A stretch of DNA of 13,436 bases from an uncultured Clostridia bacterium (GCA_947174215.1 CAMWIB010000015.1:1-13436), one strand, 5' to 3'; counted from the first letter of the stretch, positions 1 to 8,589 are shown. The notes: generated by a model from the letters alone, not told the origin. Made by a program: numbers and translations.

Positions 1-41
1 TAATATAACAAATACACGCGCGTATATCGCACGGAGGAGAT

Positions 42-2699
42 ATGTCAATTTTCAACGACAATGACAGACGAGTAAAAAAACTCAGAAAAATAGCGGAAAA
101 GGTGGACGCGCTCGCGCCGGTGTATAAGGCGATGAACGACGAGGAGCTTGTCGCGCAGACGGCAAAGCTCAAAGCAAGGCTTGAAAACGAGAAGCTTGAC
201 GATATTCTGCCAGACGCGTACGCGGTCGTGCGCGAGGCGGGCGAAAGAGTGCTTGGTATGCGCCACTTCTTCGTTCAGCTTATGGGCGGTATCGCACTTC
301 ATCAAGGCAGAATCGCCGAGATGGCAACGGGTGAAGGTAAGACCTTGGTCGCAACCCTTCCCGCATACCTCAATGCACTTACAGGTAAGGGCGTACACGT
401 AGTCACCGTCAACGATTACCTCGCCACCCGTGACGCGGCGTGGATGGGTAAGTTGTACAAGTTCTTGGGGCTTACGGTCGGCGTAGTCGTCCCCGGTATG
501 CAACCCGAGGAAAAGCGCAAGGCGTACGCGTGCGATATAACCTACTGCACAAATAACGAACTTGGCTTCGACTTCTTGCGTGACAATATGGTTGTTCGCA
601 AGGCTGACAAGGTTCAGCGCGAGCTTAATTTTGCAATCATCGACGAGGTGGACTCCATACTTATCGACGAGGCGAGAACTCCGCTTATTATATCTGGTAA
701 GGGCGGCAAGTCGAGCGAGCTTTATAAGTCTGCGGACAACTTTGCAAGACAGTGCCGCGAAGGCGTTGACTTCACGATAGAGGAGAAAGAAAAGGCGATA
801 ATGCTCACCGACGATGGTGTTGCGAAGGCGGAGAGATTCTTCCACGTTGACAACCTCACGGATTTGAGCAATACCGACCTCTATCACCACATACAGCAGG
901 CACTCAAAGCTCACTTTATGATGAAGAACAACAAGGACTATATCGTGAGCGACGGTGAAGTGCTTATCGTTGACGAGTTTACGGGACGTATTATGATAGG
1001 CCGCCGTTACAACGAAGGTCTGCATCAGGCAATTGAGGCTAAGGAACACGTAGTCATTCGCAGTGAGAACAAGACGCTTGCAACGATAACCTTCCAGAAC
1101 TACTTCCGTATGTACAAAAAGCTCAGCGGTATGACGGGTACGGCAAAGACGGAAGAGGAGGAATTCGAGAGTATTTACGCGCTTGATGTCGTAACAATTC
1201 CGTCAAACAAACCATCGCAAAGAAAGGACGAACACGACCAGATTTACACCAAGCTCGGCGGCAAGCTCAACGCAATCGTCGAGGATATCGTAAACAGTAA
1301 CAAAAACGGACAACCCGTCCTCGTGGGTACGATAAGCGTTGAAAAGTCCGAGGAGCTTAGCGATATATTGAAGCGTAAGGGAATACGCCATAACGTACTC
1401 AATGCGAAATACCATAAGCAGGAATCTGAGATTATCGCGCAGGCGGGTACGTTTGGCGCGGTGACGATTGCAACCAATATGGCAGGTCGTGGTACGGATA
1501 TTATGCTCGGCGGTAATCCCGACTTCCTCGCAAAGCAGAAGATGGAGAAGGACGGCTATCCGCTTGAAGTGATAGAGCTTGCAAGTTCTCCGCACGCGAG
1601 CGACGACGAAGAGGTCATCAAAGCCAAAGAGGTTTACAAATATCATTACGACGCGTTTAAGAAGAGATGCGACGAGGAGAAGGAAAAGGTCATAGCCGCT
1701 GGCGGCTTGCGCATAATCGGCACGGAAAGACACGAGAGTAGACGTATTGACAACCAGCTTCGCGGTCGTGCGGGACGTCAGGGCGACGTGGGTAGCACGG
1801 TGTTCTACATCTCGCTTGAAGACGACGTTGCGCGTATATTCGGCGGAGACAGATTGCAGTCCTTCCTCAGCAGATTTGAATTTGCAGACGACGTGCCAAT
1901 TTCGCACGGCTTAGTCACTAAGCAAGTTGAGAGCGCACAGCGCAGATATGAGGGCAGAAACTTCTCCATAAGAAAACAGGTTCTCAGCTACGACGACGTT
2001 ATGAACGCTCAGCGCGAACTCATATACAAGGAACGCGGAAAGGTTCTTGACGGTTTGGACGTACACGAGGATATACTCAGCTTTATAGACGAGCTTGCCG
2101 AAGAGATTATCGGCTACTACGCTGACTATAAGACGGACTACAATACGTGGGACTACGAAGCGTTCAACGCCGCTCTCGAAAAGAGAATGCTTCCTCAGGG
2201 TACGAACGTAATGAATGCGGACTTGTGTTCCTGCTACGACGTGTATAAGCTCAAAGACGCGGTTATGAAGATTGCGCTTGACAACTACAACAATAAGGTT
2301 GAGACGCTTTCCGCAGAAGGCTTTGACTTTAAGGAGCTTGAAAGAGTCGTGCTTCTCAAAACCGTTGACGCCAAGTGGATGGACCATATCGACGCAATGG
2401 ACGCTCTTCGCCGCGGCATAGGCTTGCGCGGCTACGGACAGCGCGACCCGGTGATTGCCTACCGTCAGGAGGGCTGGGAGATGTTCGAGGATATGGTAAG
2501 CCGTATACATACGGAAGCGGCGGCGGTCCTGCTCAAAGTCCACGTTGAAAAGCGCGAGGACGGCGGCGAAGCGAAGCTCAGTCAGCAAATTGCTTCCGCG
2601 AAAAAGACGCTTGGCGGCGGCAGAAAGGTCGGAAGAAACGACCCGTGTCCCTGCGGTTCGGGCTTGAAATATAAGAACTGCTGTGGCAAGAATAATTGA
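42..2699 (+). CDS. secA: Protein translocase subunit SecA (preprotein translocase ATPase)
   Basis: SecA is the cytosolic and membrane-associated ATPase that pushes unfolded preproteins through the SecYEG channel. The 885-residue product carries the family motifs in order: Walker A MATGEGKT (residues 94-101), the Walker B/DEAD-like DEVD (201-204), a GMTGTAKT segment in the middle of the protein, and the motif VI-type GRAGRQGD in the second helicase fold. The last 21 residues form a zinc-binding SEC-C tail with Cys869, Cys871, Cys880 and Cys881, which in the family binds SecB or the ribosome. The length is slightly above the roughly 840 aa of Bacillus SecA and the protein looks intact. The start follows a strong Shine-Dalgarno sequence (GGAGGAG, 33-39). 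The stop is TGA. prfB follows 77 bases downstream, the same secA-prfB pairing known from Bacillus. The promoter lies outside the window. Its partner SecE is encoded further along the same strand. Confidence 0.98.
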   Translation: MSIFNDNDRRVKKLRKIAEKVDALAPVYKAMNDEELVAQTAKLKARLENEKLDDILPDAYAVVREAGERVLGMRHFFVQLMGGIALHQGRIAEMATGEGKTLVATLPAYLNALTGKGVHVVTVNDYLATRDAAWMGKLYKFLGLTVGVVVPGMQPEEKRKAYACDITYCTNNELGFDFLRDNMVVRKADKVQRELNFAIIDEVDSILIDEARTPLIISGKGGKSSELYKSADNFARQCREGVDFTIEEKEKAIMLTDDGVAKAERFFHVDNLTDLSNTDLYHHIQQALKAHFMMKNNKDYIVSDGEVLIVDEFTGRIMIGRRYNEGLHQAIEAKEHVVIRSENKTLATITFQNYFRMYKKLSGMTGTAKTEEEEFESIYALDVVTIPSNKPSQRKDEHDQIYTKLGGKLNAIVEDIVNSNKNGQPVLVGTISVEKSEELSDILKRKGIRHNVLNAKYHKQESEIIAQAGTFGAVTIATNMAGRGTDIMLGGNPDFLAKQKMEKDGYPLEVIELASSPHASDDEEVIKAKEVYKYHYDAFKKRCDEEKEKVIAAGGLRIIGTERHESRRIDNQLRGRAGRQGDVGSTVFYISLEDDVARIFGGDRLQSFLSRFEFADDVPISHGLVTKQVESAQRRYEGRNFSIRKQVLSYDDVMNAQRELIYKERGKVLDGLDVHEDILSFIDELAEEIIGYYADYKTDYNTWDYEAFNAALEKRMLPQGTNVMNADLCSCYDVYKLKDAVMKIALDNYNNKVETLSAEGFDFKELERVVLLKTVDAKWMDHIDAMDALRRGIGLRGYGQRDPVIAYRQEGWEMFEDMVSRIHTEAAAVLLKVHVEKREDGGEAKLSQQIASAKKTLGGGRKVGRNDPCPCGSGLKYKNCCGKNN

Positions 2700-2776
2700 T
2701 ATAAATGGCAAAAACAGTGCTTTATCGTTTGAAATGAGAAGATAAACTTAGTATTTGCTGAAACGGAACAGGTATT

Positions 2777-3886
2777 ATGACAGATTATAACGAGATAAGA
2801 AACGGACTCAAAGATATGCGCGCGGAAATGGTTCGCGCATATGAGAGTATAAATCCGAGCAAGCTCAAAGAGCGTATTGCGGAGCTTGAAAAGGAGCAGA
2901 ATGCGGACGGCTTCTGGGACGACGCGGAAAACGCGAGAAAGGTGTCCAAGGAGATAAGCCAGCTTCAAAGCAAGATTGAGAAGTTCGAAAAAATGCTTTC
3001 CCGCATTGACGATACGGTGGATATGGTTGACATCGTAGAGCTTGAAGCGGACGAGAACGAGGATGCCGCACTAATCGCTTCCGTACAGGAATTGCAGGGG
3101 CAGGTTGAGAATCTTTCGCTTGCAACGCTTCTCAGCGGCAAGTACGATTCACTCAACGCTATACTCACCTTGCACGCGGGCGCGGGCGGCACCGAGGCGC
3201 AGGACTGGTGTTCTATGCTGTACAGAATGTACACGCGCTACGTTGAGCGCGCAGGTTGGAGCTATGCGGAGCTTGACAGCCTCGCGGGCGACGAGGCAGG
3301 TATAAAGAGCGTAACCTTCCGCGTGGAAGGAGATAACGCATACGGATATCTCAAAGCGGAAAAGGGCGTACATAGACTCGTGCGTATTTCGCCGTTTGAC
3401 GCGAACGCAAGACGTCATACGTCGTTTGCTTCCCTTGAAGTTATGCCCGAGATAATCGACACTTCTGAAATTGAAATCCGTCCCGAGGACTTGAAGGTGG
3501 ATACCTACCGCAGTAGCGGTGCGGGCGGTCAGCACGTCAATAAGACGGAGAGCGCGATACGCATTACGCACTTGCCGACGGGTATAATCGTAGCGTGCCA
3601 GAATGAGCGCAGTCAGATACAGAACAGGGAAGTCGCAATGCAGATGCTTCGCTCAAAGCTCATCGAAAAGCGCGAGCGCGAACGCGAGGAAGAAGCGGCG
3701 GCGATAAGCGGACAGCTCAAAAAGATTGAGTGGGGAAGCCAGATACGAAGCTACGTGTTCTGCCCGTATACGATGGTTAAGGACCATAGGACGGGATATG
3801 AAACGGGCAACGTACAGTCCGTTATGGACGGCGACCTCGAAGGCTTCATCAACGAATACTTGAAGCTGAGTTCAATACAAAAGTAA
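2777..3886 (+). CDS. prfB: Peptide chain release factor 2 (no programmed frameshift)
   Basis: RF2 recognises UAA and UGA stop codons and triggers peptide release. The 369-aa product has the RF2 codon-recognition tripeptide SPF (205-207), which separates it from RF1 (PxT), and the catalytic GGQ (250-252) that enters the peptidyl-transferase centre. The N-terminal third is helical and acidic as in the family. In many bacteria prfB is interrupted near codon 25 by an in-frame UGA that needs a +1 frameshift. Here the reading frame is continuous through that region (aligned near residues 20-30), so the autoregulatory frameshift is absent. The Shine-Dalgarno sequence is weak (AGG a few bases before the ATG). 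The stop is TAA. It lies behind secA and is probably cotranscribed with it. Confidence 0.97.
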   Translation: MTDYNEIRNGLKDMRAEMVRAYESINPSKLKERIAELEKEQNADGFWDDAENARKVSKEISQLQSKIEKFEKMLSRIDDTVDMVDIVELEADENEDAALIASVQELQGQVENLSLATLLSGKYDSLNAILTLHAGAGGTEAQDWCSMLYRMYTRYVERAGWSYAELDSLAGDEAGIKSVTFRVEGDNAYGYLKAEKGVHRLVRISPFDANARRHTSFASLEVMPEIIDTSEIEIRPEDLKVDTYRSSGAGGQHVNKTESAIRITHLPTGIIVACQNERSQIQNREVAMQMLRSKLIEKREREREEEAAAISGQLKKIEWGSQIRSYVFCPYTMVKDHRTGYETGNVQSVMDGDLEGFINEYLKLSSIQK

Positions 3887-3932
3887 GTTTCAATAAAACT
3901 GCGTACGTTGGTTGAACGGTAAATTGTACGTG

Positions 3933-3952
3933 CAACCTGCGAATGGCAGTTG
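3933..3952 (+). other. Small hairpin in the prfB-tsaD spacer
   Basis: CAA (3933-3935) and CTGC (3937-3940) pair with GCAG (3946-3949) and TTG (3950-3952) around a GAATG loop, with one bulged C at 3936. No U-tract follows, so it is not an ordinary intrinsic terminator. It sits just before the upstream GTG start candidate of tsaD and may affect start choice or mRNA processing. It could also be chance. Confidence 0.3.
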
Positions 3953-3953
3953 A

Positions 3954-5018
3954 GTGAATTGGTTGAATAAGCGTTGTACATCTGAGAATATGAATTGCTT
4001 GCAGGATAAAAACAGTTTGACGATACTCGCAATAGAGTCGAGTTGTGATGAAACGGCGTGTGCCGTAGTCAGGGACGGGCGTACCGTCCTTTCAAACGTT
4101 ATTGCAACGCAAATTGAAATACACCGTAGATTCGGAGGCGTAGTTCCCGAAATAGCAAGCCGCAATCATACGCTTGCTATCGAAAACGTAGTGCGCGAGG
4201 CTATGGAGAAAGCGGGCGTAACCAAGGACGATATCGACGCGGTTGCGGTTACGTACGGCGCGGGACTCGTGGGGGCGTTGCTTGTCGGAGTCAACTTCGC
4301 CAAAGGTCTTGCGTATGCTTGGAATAAACCGCTCTTTGCGATTTCTCACGTAAAGGGGCATATCGCGGCGAATTATATTGACAGCACGCTAACGCCGCCC
4401 TACCTCTGCTTGCTTGCAAGCGGCGGACATACGGCAATCGTAAAAGTCGAGGACTACGAGAAGATTTCGCTCGTGGCGCAGAGTCGTGACGACGCGGCGG
4501 GCGAGGCGTTCGATAAGGTGGCAAGAGTGCTTGGCTTGCCGTATCCGGGCGGACCTGAAATACAGAAAAAGGCACGCGACGGCAAGGTTGTGTACGATAT
4601 GCCTATCCCAAAGTTCGGCAGATTAGATGACCTGTATTTCAGTTATAGCGGACTCAAAACCTTCGTCATAAATCTCGTGCATAAGTTGGAACAGAAGGGA
4701 GAGGAGCTACCCGTTTGCGATATAGCGGCAAGCTTTCAGTTTGCGGCGGTAAGTCAGATTGTGGACGCGCTATCGCTTGTGTGCGAGAAAACGGGCGTAA
4801 AGAAGGTTGCTATCGCGGGCGGCGTGAGTGCAAACGAGGAGCTGAGGAAGCGCGTTGACGAGCTTGCTTCCCGCGGAGTAGAGGTACATTATCCAAAGCT
4901 CACCTATTGCACGGATAATGCGGCGATGATAGGCGCGGCGGCGTATTTTGTCATAAAGAGCGGCGCGGAAGCGTGCGGACTTGACGTGGACGCCAAAGCA
5001 ACCGTATCGTTGAAGTGA
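3954..5018 (+). CDS. tsaD: tRNA N6-threonylcarbamoyladenosine transferase subunit TsaD
   Basis: TsaD (formerly Gcp/YgjD) works with TsaB and TsaE to transfer threonylcarbamoyl from TC-AMP to A37 of tRNAs that read ANN codons. It belongs to the ASKHA fold. Visible motifs are AIESSCDET near the N-terminus, VPEIASR, the metal-binding SHVKGH (His132 and His136 in this numbering), an SGGHT segment, and CTDNAAMIG with the metal-ligand Asp321. The start is uncertain. The longest frame uses GTG at 3954 with no clear ribosome binding site and adds about 20 residues before the normal N-terminus. An ATG lies at 3990. A TTG at 4017 has an AGGA 10 bases upstream (4003-4006) and would give TILAIESS immediately after the initiator, which fits the family best. 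TsaB and TsaE are not in this window. The stop is TGA. Confidence 0.95.
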   Translation: MNWLNKRCTSENMNCLQDKNSLTILAIESSCDETACAVVRDGRTVLSNVIATQIEIHRRFGGVVPEIASRNHTLAIENVVREAMEKAGVTKDDIDAVAVTYGAGLVGALLVGVNFAKGLAYAWNKPLFAISHVKGHIAANYIDSTLTPPYLCLLASGGHTAIVKVEDYEKISLVAQSRDDAAGEAFDKVARVLGLPYPGGPEIQKKARDGKVVYDMPIPKFGRLDDLYFSYSGLKTFVINLVHKLEQKGEELPVCDIAASFQFAAVSQIVDALSLVCEKTGVKKVAIAGGVSANEELRKRVDELASRGVEVHYPKLTYCTDNAAMIGAAAYFVIKSGAEACGLDVDAKATVSLK

Positions 5019-5080
5019 TATGGTGAAATAAATCGGTGTGTAGCATCGCCGAGAGTGACTGCAAAACCGCTATAAAATCA

Positions 5081-5109
5081 TTGAAAACACCTACAAAACA
5101 GTGTAAAAT
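5081..5109 (+). promoter_or_regulatory. Predicted sigma-A promoter P1 upstream of the L7Ae/str operon
   Basis: A -35 box TTGAAA (5081-5086, 5 of 6 consensus) and a -10 box TAAAAT (5104-5109, 5 of 6) are separated by exactly 17 bases. Transcription would start near 5116, just before the palindrome at 5121-5146, which would then lie at the very 5' end of the P1 transcript. This is predicted from sequence only. Confidence 0.6.
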
Positions 5110-5120
5110 AGCTACGCGTT

Positions 5121-5146
5121 TGTAGTTTAATATGGATTATACTACA
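5121..5146. repeat. Imperfect inverted repeat between the two promoters
   Basis: TGTAGT (5121-5126) and TAA (5128-5130) are mirrored by TTA (5137-5139) and ACTACA (5141-5146), with one T-T mismatch and a 6-base centre. It could be a protein operator between P1 and P2, or a 5'-end hairpin on the P1 transcript. The bases after it contain no run of T, so it is not a standard terminator. Confidence 0.45.
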
Positions 5147-5202
5147 ACATATAGATATATTTAATATAATATAAAAAATTTTAGGAATTTATTTCCATTC
5201 AT

Positions 5203-5231
5203 TTGACAGTTAGCTATTGAATTGATAAAAT
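5203..5231 (+). promoter_or_regulatory. Predicted strong sigma-A promoter P2 of the L7Ae/str operon
   Basis: A perfect -35 box TTGACA (5203-5208), a 17-base spacer and a TAAAAT -10 box (5226-5231, 5 of 6 consensus) make this the best promoter match in the window. An AT-rich tract precedes the -35 box. The expected start near 5238 would leave about 12 bases before the ATG at 5250, or about 39 before the alternative ATG at 5277. Confidence 0.75.
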
Positions 5232-5249
5232 GTTATAGCCTATCCATAA

Positions 5250-5549
5250 ATGGGCAGTTTTCAACTTGTCAAAAGTATGGAAAAAGAGAAATTGATAGAT
5301 AAGCTTAATCGCTCTTCAAAAGTTGTCGGTTCCAAACAGGTTTTGAAGGGAATCTCCGACGGAACGGTCAGGTGTGTGATAGTTGCGTCGGATGCCGATG
5401 CGGATTTGAGAAGGAAGATTGTCGCGGCAGCAACCGCGCGTGGCGTCAAAATCGAGAGAGTGCCGTCTAAACGGCAGCTCGGTGAGGCGGCGGGCGTAGA
5501 GGTGAGCGCGGCGGTCGTCGGACTTACAAAAGCAACGGCGATAGATTGA
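5250..5549 (+). CDS. L7Ae/YbxF-family kink-turn RNA-binding protein
   Basis: This small basic protein (99 aa from 5250, 90 aa from the in-frame ATG at 5277) matches the L7Ae/L30e/YbxF family. Visible family features are VVGSKQVLKGI near the N-terminus, CVIVASDADADLRRKI in the middle, and LGEAAGVEVSAAVVGL near the C-terminus. Family members bind kink-turn RNA, and in Bacillota the gene usually sits between rpoC and rpsL. Here it also precedes rpsL but follows tsaD and a promoter. Neither ATG has a good Shine-Dalgarno sequence. The family alignment favours 5277 (MEKEKLIDKL), because the first nine residues from 5250 look unlike family N-termini. It may bind ribosomal RNA or a kink-turn such as the one in the L10 leader of the same cluster; that target is inference. 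The stop is TGA. Confidence 0.88.
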   Translation: MGSFQLVKSMEKEKLIDKLNRSSKVVGSKQVLKGISDGTVRCVIVASDADADLRRKIVAAATARGVKIERVPSKRQLGEAAGVEVSAAVVGLTKATAID

Positions 5550-5603
5550 ACTGCACCGTAGGGTTGCGGGTACGTTCGAAAAATCTCAGAAGGAGGAAGC
5601 AAG

Positions 5604-5978
5604 ATGCCTACCATCAATCAGTTGATAAGAAAGGGTAGAGAGAAACAAGTAAAGAAATCGTTGACGCCTATCATGGAGCAATGTCCGCAAAAGCGTGGTA
5701 TTTGCCTCAGCGTTACGACGACTTCCCCAAAGAAGCCGAACTCGGCATTGCGTAAAATCGCGCGTGTGCGTTTGGTCAATGGATTGGAAGGTACTGTTTA
5801 CATTCCCGGCGAAGGTCACAATCTGCAAGAGCACAGTGTTGTTCTCATCCGTGGCGGCCGTGTGAAGGACCTACCCGGTGTGCGTTATCACATTATACGT
5901 GGCGCTCTTGATACTGCCGGCGTTGCAAAGCGCGGACAGGCAAGGTCCAAGTATGGTGCAAAGCGCAAAAAGAAATAA
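5604..5978 (+). CDS. rpsL: 30S ribosomal protein S12
   Basis: S12 sits at the decoding centre of the 30S subunit and checks codon-anticodon pairing. The 124-aa product has the invariant stretches SPKKPNSALRK and GGRVKDLPGVRYH. Lys43 and Lys88 (Escherichia coli K42 and K87 without the initiator Met), where streptomycin-resistance changes usually occur, are wild type. So is the adjacent Asp89, the residue that is methylthiolated in many bacteria. The length is typical. A strong AAGGAGG (5590-5596) sets the start. The gene follows the L7Ae gene by 54 bases and leads rpsG by 37 bases, a spacer too short to hold the large S7 regulatory element known from E. coli. Confidence 0.99.
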   Translation: MPTINQLIRKGREKQVKKSLTPIMEQCPQKRGICLSVTTTSPKKPNSALRKIARVRLVNGLEGTVYIPGEGHNLQEHSVVLIRGGRVKDLPGVRYHIIRGALDTAGVAKRGQARSKYGAKRKKK

Positions 5979-6015
5979 TTTGAACGTATAAATCTGTAAA
6001 TTTTAGGAGGTAAAT

Positions 6016-6486
6016 ATGCCAAGAAGAAGTGGCGTGCCGAAGAGAGACGTATTGCCTGACCCAATTTACAACAGCAAGGTTGTGACAAAGCTCGTCAACC
6101 AAATTATGCTGGACGGTAAGAAGGGTACTGCGCAAGCTATCGTCTACGAGGCGTTTAATATAGCATCACAAAAGCTCGGTCAGGAGCCGATGGCGATTTT
6201 CAGCAAAGCGCTTGAAAACGCAATGCCCCTGCTCGAAGTCAAAGCAAGACGTGTAGGCGGTTCAACATACCAAGTGCCTATGGAAATTCGTCCCGAGCGC
6301 AGACAGACGCTTGCCATCCGTTGGCTTGTTCAGTTTGCAAGAAAGAGAGGCGAAAAGACTATGGACCAGAGGCTCGCTGGCGAGCTTATGGACGCTTACA
6401 ATATGACGGGCGGCGCAGTCAAGAGAAAGGACGAAATGCACCGTGCGGCAGAAGCAAACAAGGCGTTTGCACATTTCAGGTGGTAA
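6016..6486 (+). CDS. rpsG: 30S ribosomal protein S7
   Basis: S7 is a primary binder of the 3' major domain of 16S rRNA and shapes the 30S head and exit site. The 156-aa product is full length and has the family stretches MPRRSGVPKRDVLPDP at the start, ALENAMPLLEVKARRVGG in the middle, and the basic C-terminus ending in AFAHFRW. The Shine-Dalgarno sequence AGGAGG (6005-6010) is ideal. Its last codons contain the ribosome binding site of fusA, and only 3 bases separate the two genes, so translation of fusA is probably coupled to that of rpsG. Confidence 0.99.
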   Translation: MPRRSGVPKRDVLPDPIYNSKVVTKLVNQIMLDGKKGTAQAIVYEAFNIASQKLGQEPMAIFSKALENAMPLLEVKARRVGGSTYQVPMEIRPERRQTLAIRWLVQFARKRGEKTMDQRLAGELMDAYNMTGGAVKRKDEMHRAAEANKAFAHFRW

Positions 6487-6489
6487 TTT

Positions 6490-8589
6490 ATGGGAAAGCA
6501 ATATGCTCTTGATAAGGTAAGAAACATTGGCATCATGGCTCACATCGATGCCGGTAAAACTACAACGACCGAGCGAATTCTCTTTTATACCGGCGTCAAT
6601 AGAAAGCTTGGAGAAACCCATGACGGTTCAGCTACGATGGACTACATGGAGCAAGAGCGCGAAAGAGGTATTACCATTACGTCGGCGGCTACTACCGCTG
6701 TTTGGAGAGAGTGCCAGATAAACATTATCGACACCCCCGGACACGTTGACTTCACGGTTGAAGTTGAGCGTAGTTTGAGAGTTCTCGACGGCGCGGTGGC
6801 GGTTTTCTGTGCGAAGGGCGGTGTTGAGCCTCAGTCTGAAAACGTATGGCGTCAGGCTGATACGTATAAGGTTCCGAGAATTGCTTTCGTCAACAAGATG
6901 GACATCAACGGTGCAGACTTCTATAACGCCGTTAAGATGATGAAGGAAAGACTCGGCGCAAACGCGGTTCCAATCACGTTGCCTATCGGTAAGGAATCCG
7001 ACTTCGAGGGCGTTATAGATTTGTTCACGATGAAGGCGGTCTATTTCGACCAGAAGGATAAGGGTGTAACCTACAAGTTTGAGGAGATTCCCGAGTCGTA
7101 CAAGGAAATTGCGAAAGAGTACCGTTTGAAGGTTCTCGAAGCGGCGGCAGACTTCGATGAGGATATCTTCGAAAAGCTCATAATGGAGGACTACGATTCC
7201 ATTTCTCTCGAACAGCTCAAAGCGGCTCTCCGCAAGGGTACTATCGAGATGAGAATAAACCCCGTTCTGTGCGGAAGCTCATATAAGAACACGGGCGTAC
7301 AGCTTATGCTTGACGCGGTTGTTGATTTCCTTCCCGCACCTACCGACGTTGCAAGTATCGAGGGTATCAACCCCAAGACCGAGCAACCCGAGCTTCGTCA
7401 TCCGAGTTCAAGCGAGCCGTTCAGCGCACTCGTCTTCAAGATTTTGACAGACCCGTTCGTAGGTAAGCTTTCGTTTATCCGTATTTACTCGGGTACGCTT
7501 GCGACAGGTTCTACGGTTTACAACACCGTAAAGGGTCAGCAGGAAAGAATCGGCCGTATCCTTCGTATGAACGCGGATAACCGTGAGGATATCGAAACTG
7601 CGTATGCGGGCGATATCGTTGCAGTTATCGGTTTGAAGGACAGTACGACGGGCGATACGCTTTCTGACAGAAACAATCAAATCATTCTTGAAAACATGGT
7701 ATTCCCCGAGCCTGTTATCAAGGTTGCTATCGAGCCGAAGTCCAAGGCTTCGCAAGAGAAGATGAACCTTGCTATCATCAAGCTCGCTGAGGAGGACCCG
7801 ACCTTTAAGGCTTATACCGATAAGGAAACGGGACAAACCATCATCGCAGGTATGGGCGAGTTGCACCTCGATATTATCATCGACAGAATGTTGCGTGAGT
7901 TCAAGGTTGAGCTTAACGTAGGTGCGCCTCAGGTCAGCTACCGCGAAACCATCACCAAACCCGTATCACACGTTCGCGGCTTGTTCAAGCGTCAGTCTGG
8001 TGGTCACGGTCAGTACGGCGACATCGTCATCGACATCGAACCAAATCCCGGCAAGGGCTTGGAAGTGGAGAACGTCATCGTCGGCGGCGCGGTCACAAAG
8101 GAATTTGCAAACTGCGCTTGGGAAGGTATCAAGGAAGCGGCTCAGAGCGGTTATCTTGCGGGTTATGAGTGCGTTGACTTCAAGATTAAGCTGGTTGACG
8201 GCAGTATGCACGAAGTCGATAGCTCGGAAATGGCGTTCAAGATTGCAGGTTCACTTGCATTCAAGGAAGCAGTCGCAAAGGCTGGTCCTACGCTTCTCGA
8301 ACCTATAATGAAGGTTGAGGTCGTCACCCCCGACGATTATCTGGGCGACGTTATGAGCAACCTCAACTCCCGCCGTGGACAGGTCAAGGGTATCGAACCC
8401 AGAAACGGCGCACAAGTCGTAGACTGCGACGTTCCGCTTTCGGAAATGTTCGGTTACGCAACGTCCTTGCGTAGTATCACGCAGGGCAGAGCAAACTTCA
8501 CAATGTTGTTCGACCACTATGCAGTCGTGCCGAAGAGCGTGGCTGAAAAGGTTATCGGCGAAGTGAAGGAAAGAGAATCAAAGAAGTAA
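6490..8589 (+). CDS. fusA: Elongation factor G
   Basis: EF-G is the GTPase that drives tRNA-mRNA translocation and, with RRF, ribosome recycling. The 699-aa protein shows the GTPase motifs G1 AHIDAGKT (17-24), RGITI in switch I (59-63), G3 DTPGH (81-85) and G4 NKMD (135-138). Domains II-V follow, including the domain IV region beginning near YRETITKPV. The length is normal and no truncation is visible. The AGGTGG ribosome binding site (6478-6483) lies inside the end of rpsG. The order rpsL-rpsG-fusA-tuf is the classical str operon. Confidence 0.99.
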   Translation: MGKQYALDKVRNIGIMAHIDAGKTTTTERILFYTGVNRKLGETHDGSATMDYMEQERERGITITSAATTAVWRECQINIIDTPGHVDFTVEVERSLRVLDGAVAVFCAKGGVEPQSENVWRQADTYKVPRIAFVNKMDINGADFYNAVKMMKERLGANAVPITLPIGKESDFEGVIDLFTMKAVYFDQKDKGVTYKFEEIPESYKEIAKEYRLKVLEAAADFDEDIFEKLIMEDYDSISLEQLKAALRKGTIEMRINPVLCGSSYKNTGVQLMLDAVVDFLPAPTDVASIEGINPKTEQPELRHPSSSEPFSALVFKILTDPFVGKLSFIRIYSGTLATGSTVYNTVKGQQERIGRILRMNADNREDIETAYAGDIVAVIGLKDSTTGDTLSDRNNQIILENMVFPEPVIKVAIEPKSKASQEKMNLAIIKLAEEDPTFKAYTDKETGQTIIAGMGELHLDIIIDRMLREFKVELNVGAPQVSYRETITKPVSHVRGLFKRQSGGHGQYGDIVIDIEPNPGKGLEVENVIVGGAVTKEFANCAWEGIKEAAQSGYLAGYECVDFKIKLVDGSMHEVDSSEMAFKIAGSLAFKEAVAKAGPTLLEPIMKVEVVTPDDYLGDVMSNLNSRRGQVKGIEPRNGAQVVDCDVPLSEMFGYATSLRSITQGRANFTMLFDHYAVVPKSVAEKVIGEVKERESKK

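Larger units (their letters stand above)
5019..5249 (+). promoter_or_regulatory. AT-rich intergenic control region before the L7Ae/str operon
   Basis: This 231-base stretch holds no credible gene. It contains two promoter-like sequences (5081-5109 and 5203-5231), a near-palindrome (5121-5146), and a very AT-rich segment (about 5147-5200) directly upstream of the second -35 box, placed and composed like an UP element. No U-tract terminator for tsaD is evident. The layout, with a strong promoter pair facing a long run of ribosomal and elongation-factor genes, suggests this is the main start of that transcription unit. Confidence 0.7.

Noticed and set aside
45..1049. Long antisense open frame (334 codons) opposite secA, and similar ones at 1203-1907 and 1911-2711
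   Set aside because: They mirror the codon bias of secA, have no family motifs, and lack plausible start signals; secA is unmistakable on the + strand.
2705..2737. Ten-codon open frame (MAKTVLYRLK) between secA and prfB
   Set aside because: No Shine-Dalgarno sequence and no leader-type feature; likely chance.
5550..5603. Structured S12 leader before rpsL
   Set aside because: Only short ambiguous pairings such as CGTA/TACG are present; nothing convincing.
5979..6015. E. coli-type S7 binding element between rpsL and rpsG
   Set aside because: The spacer is only 37 bases and shows no comparable structure.
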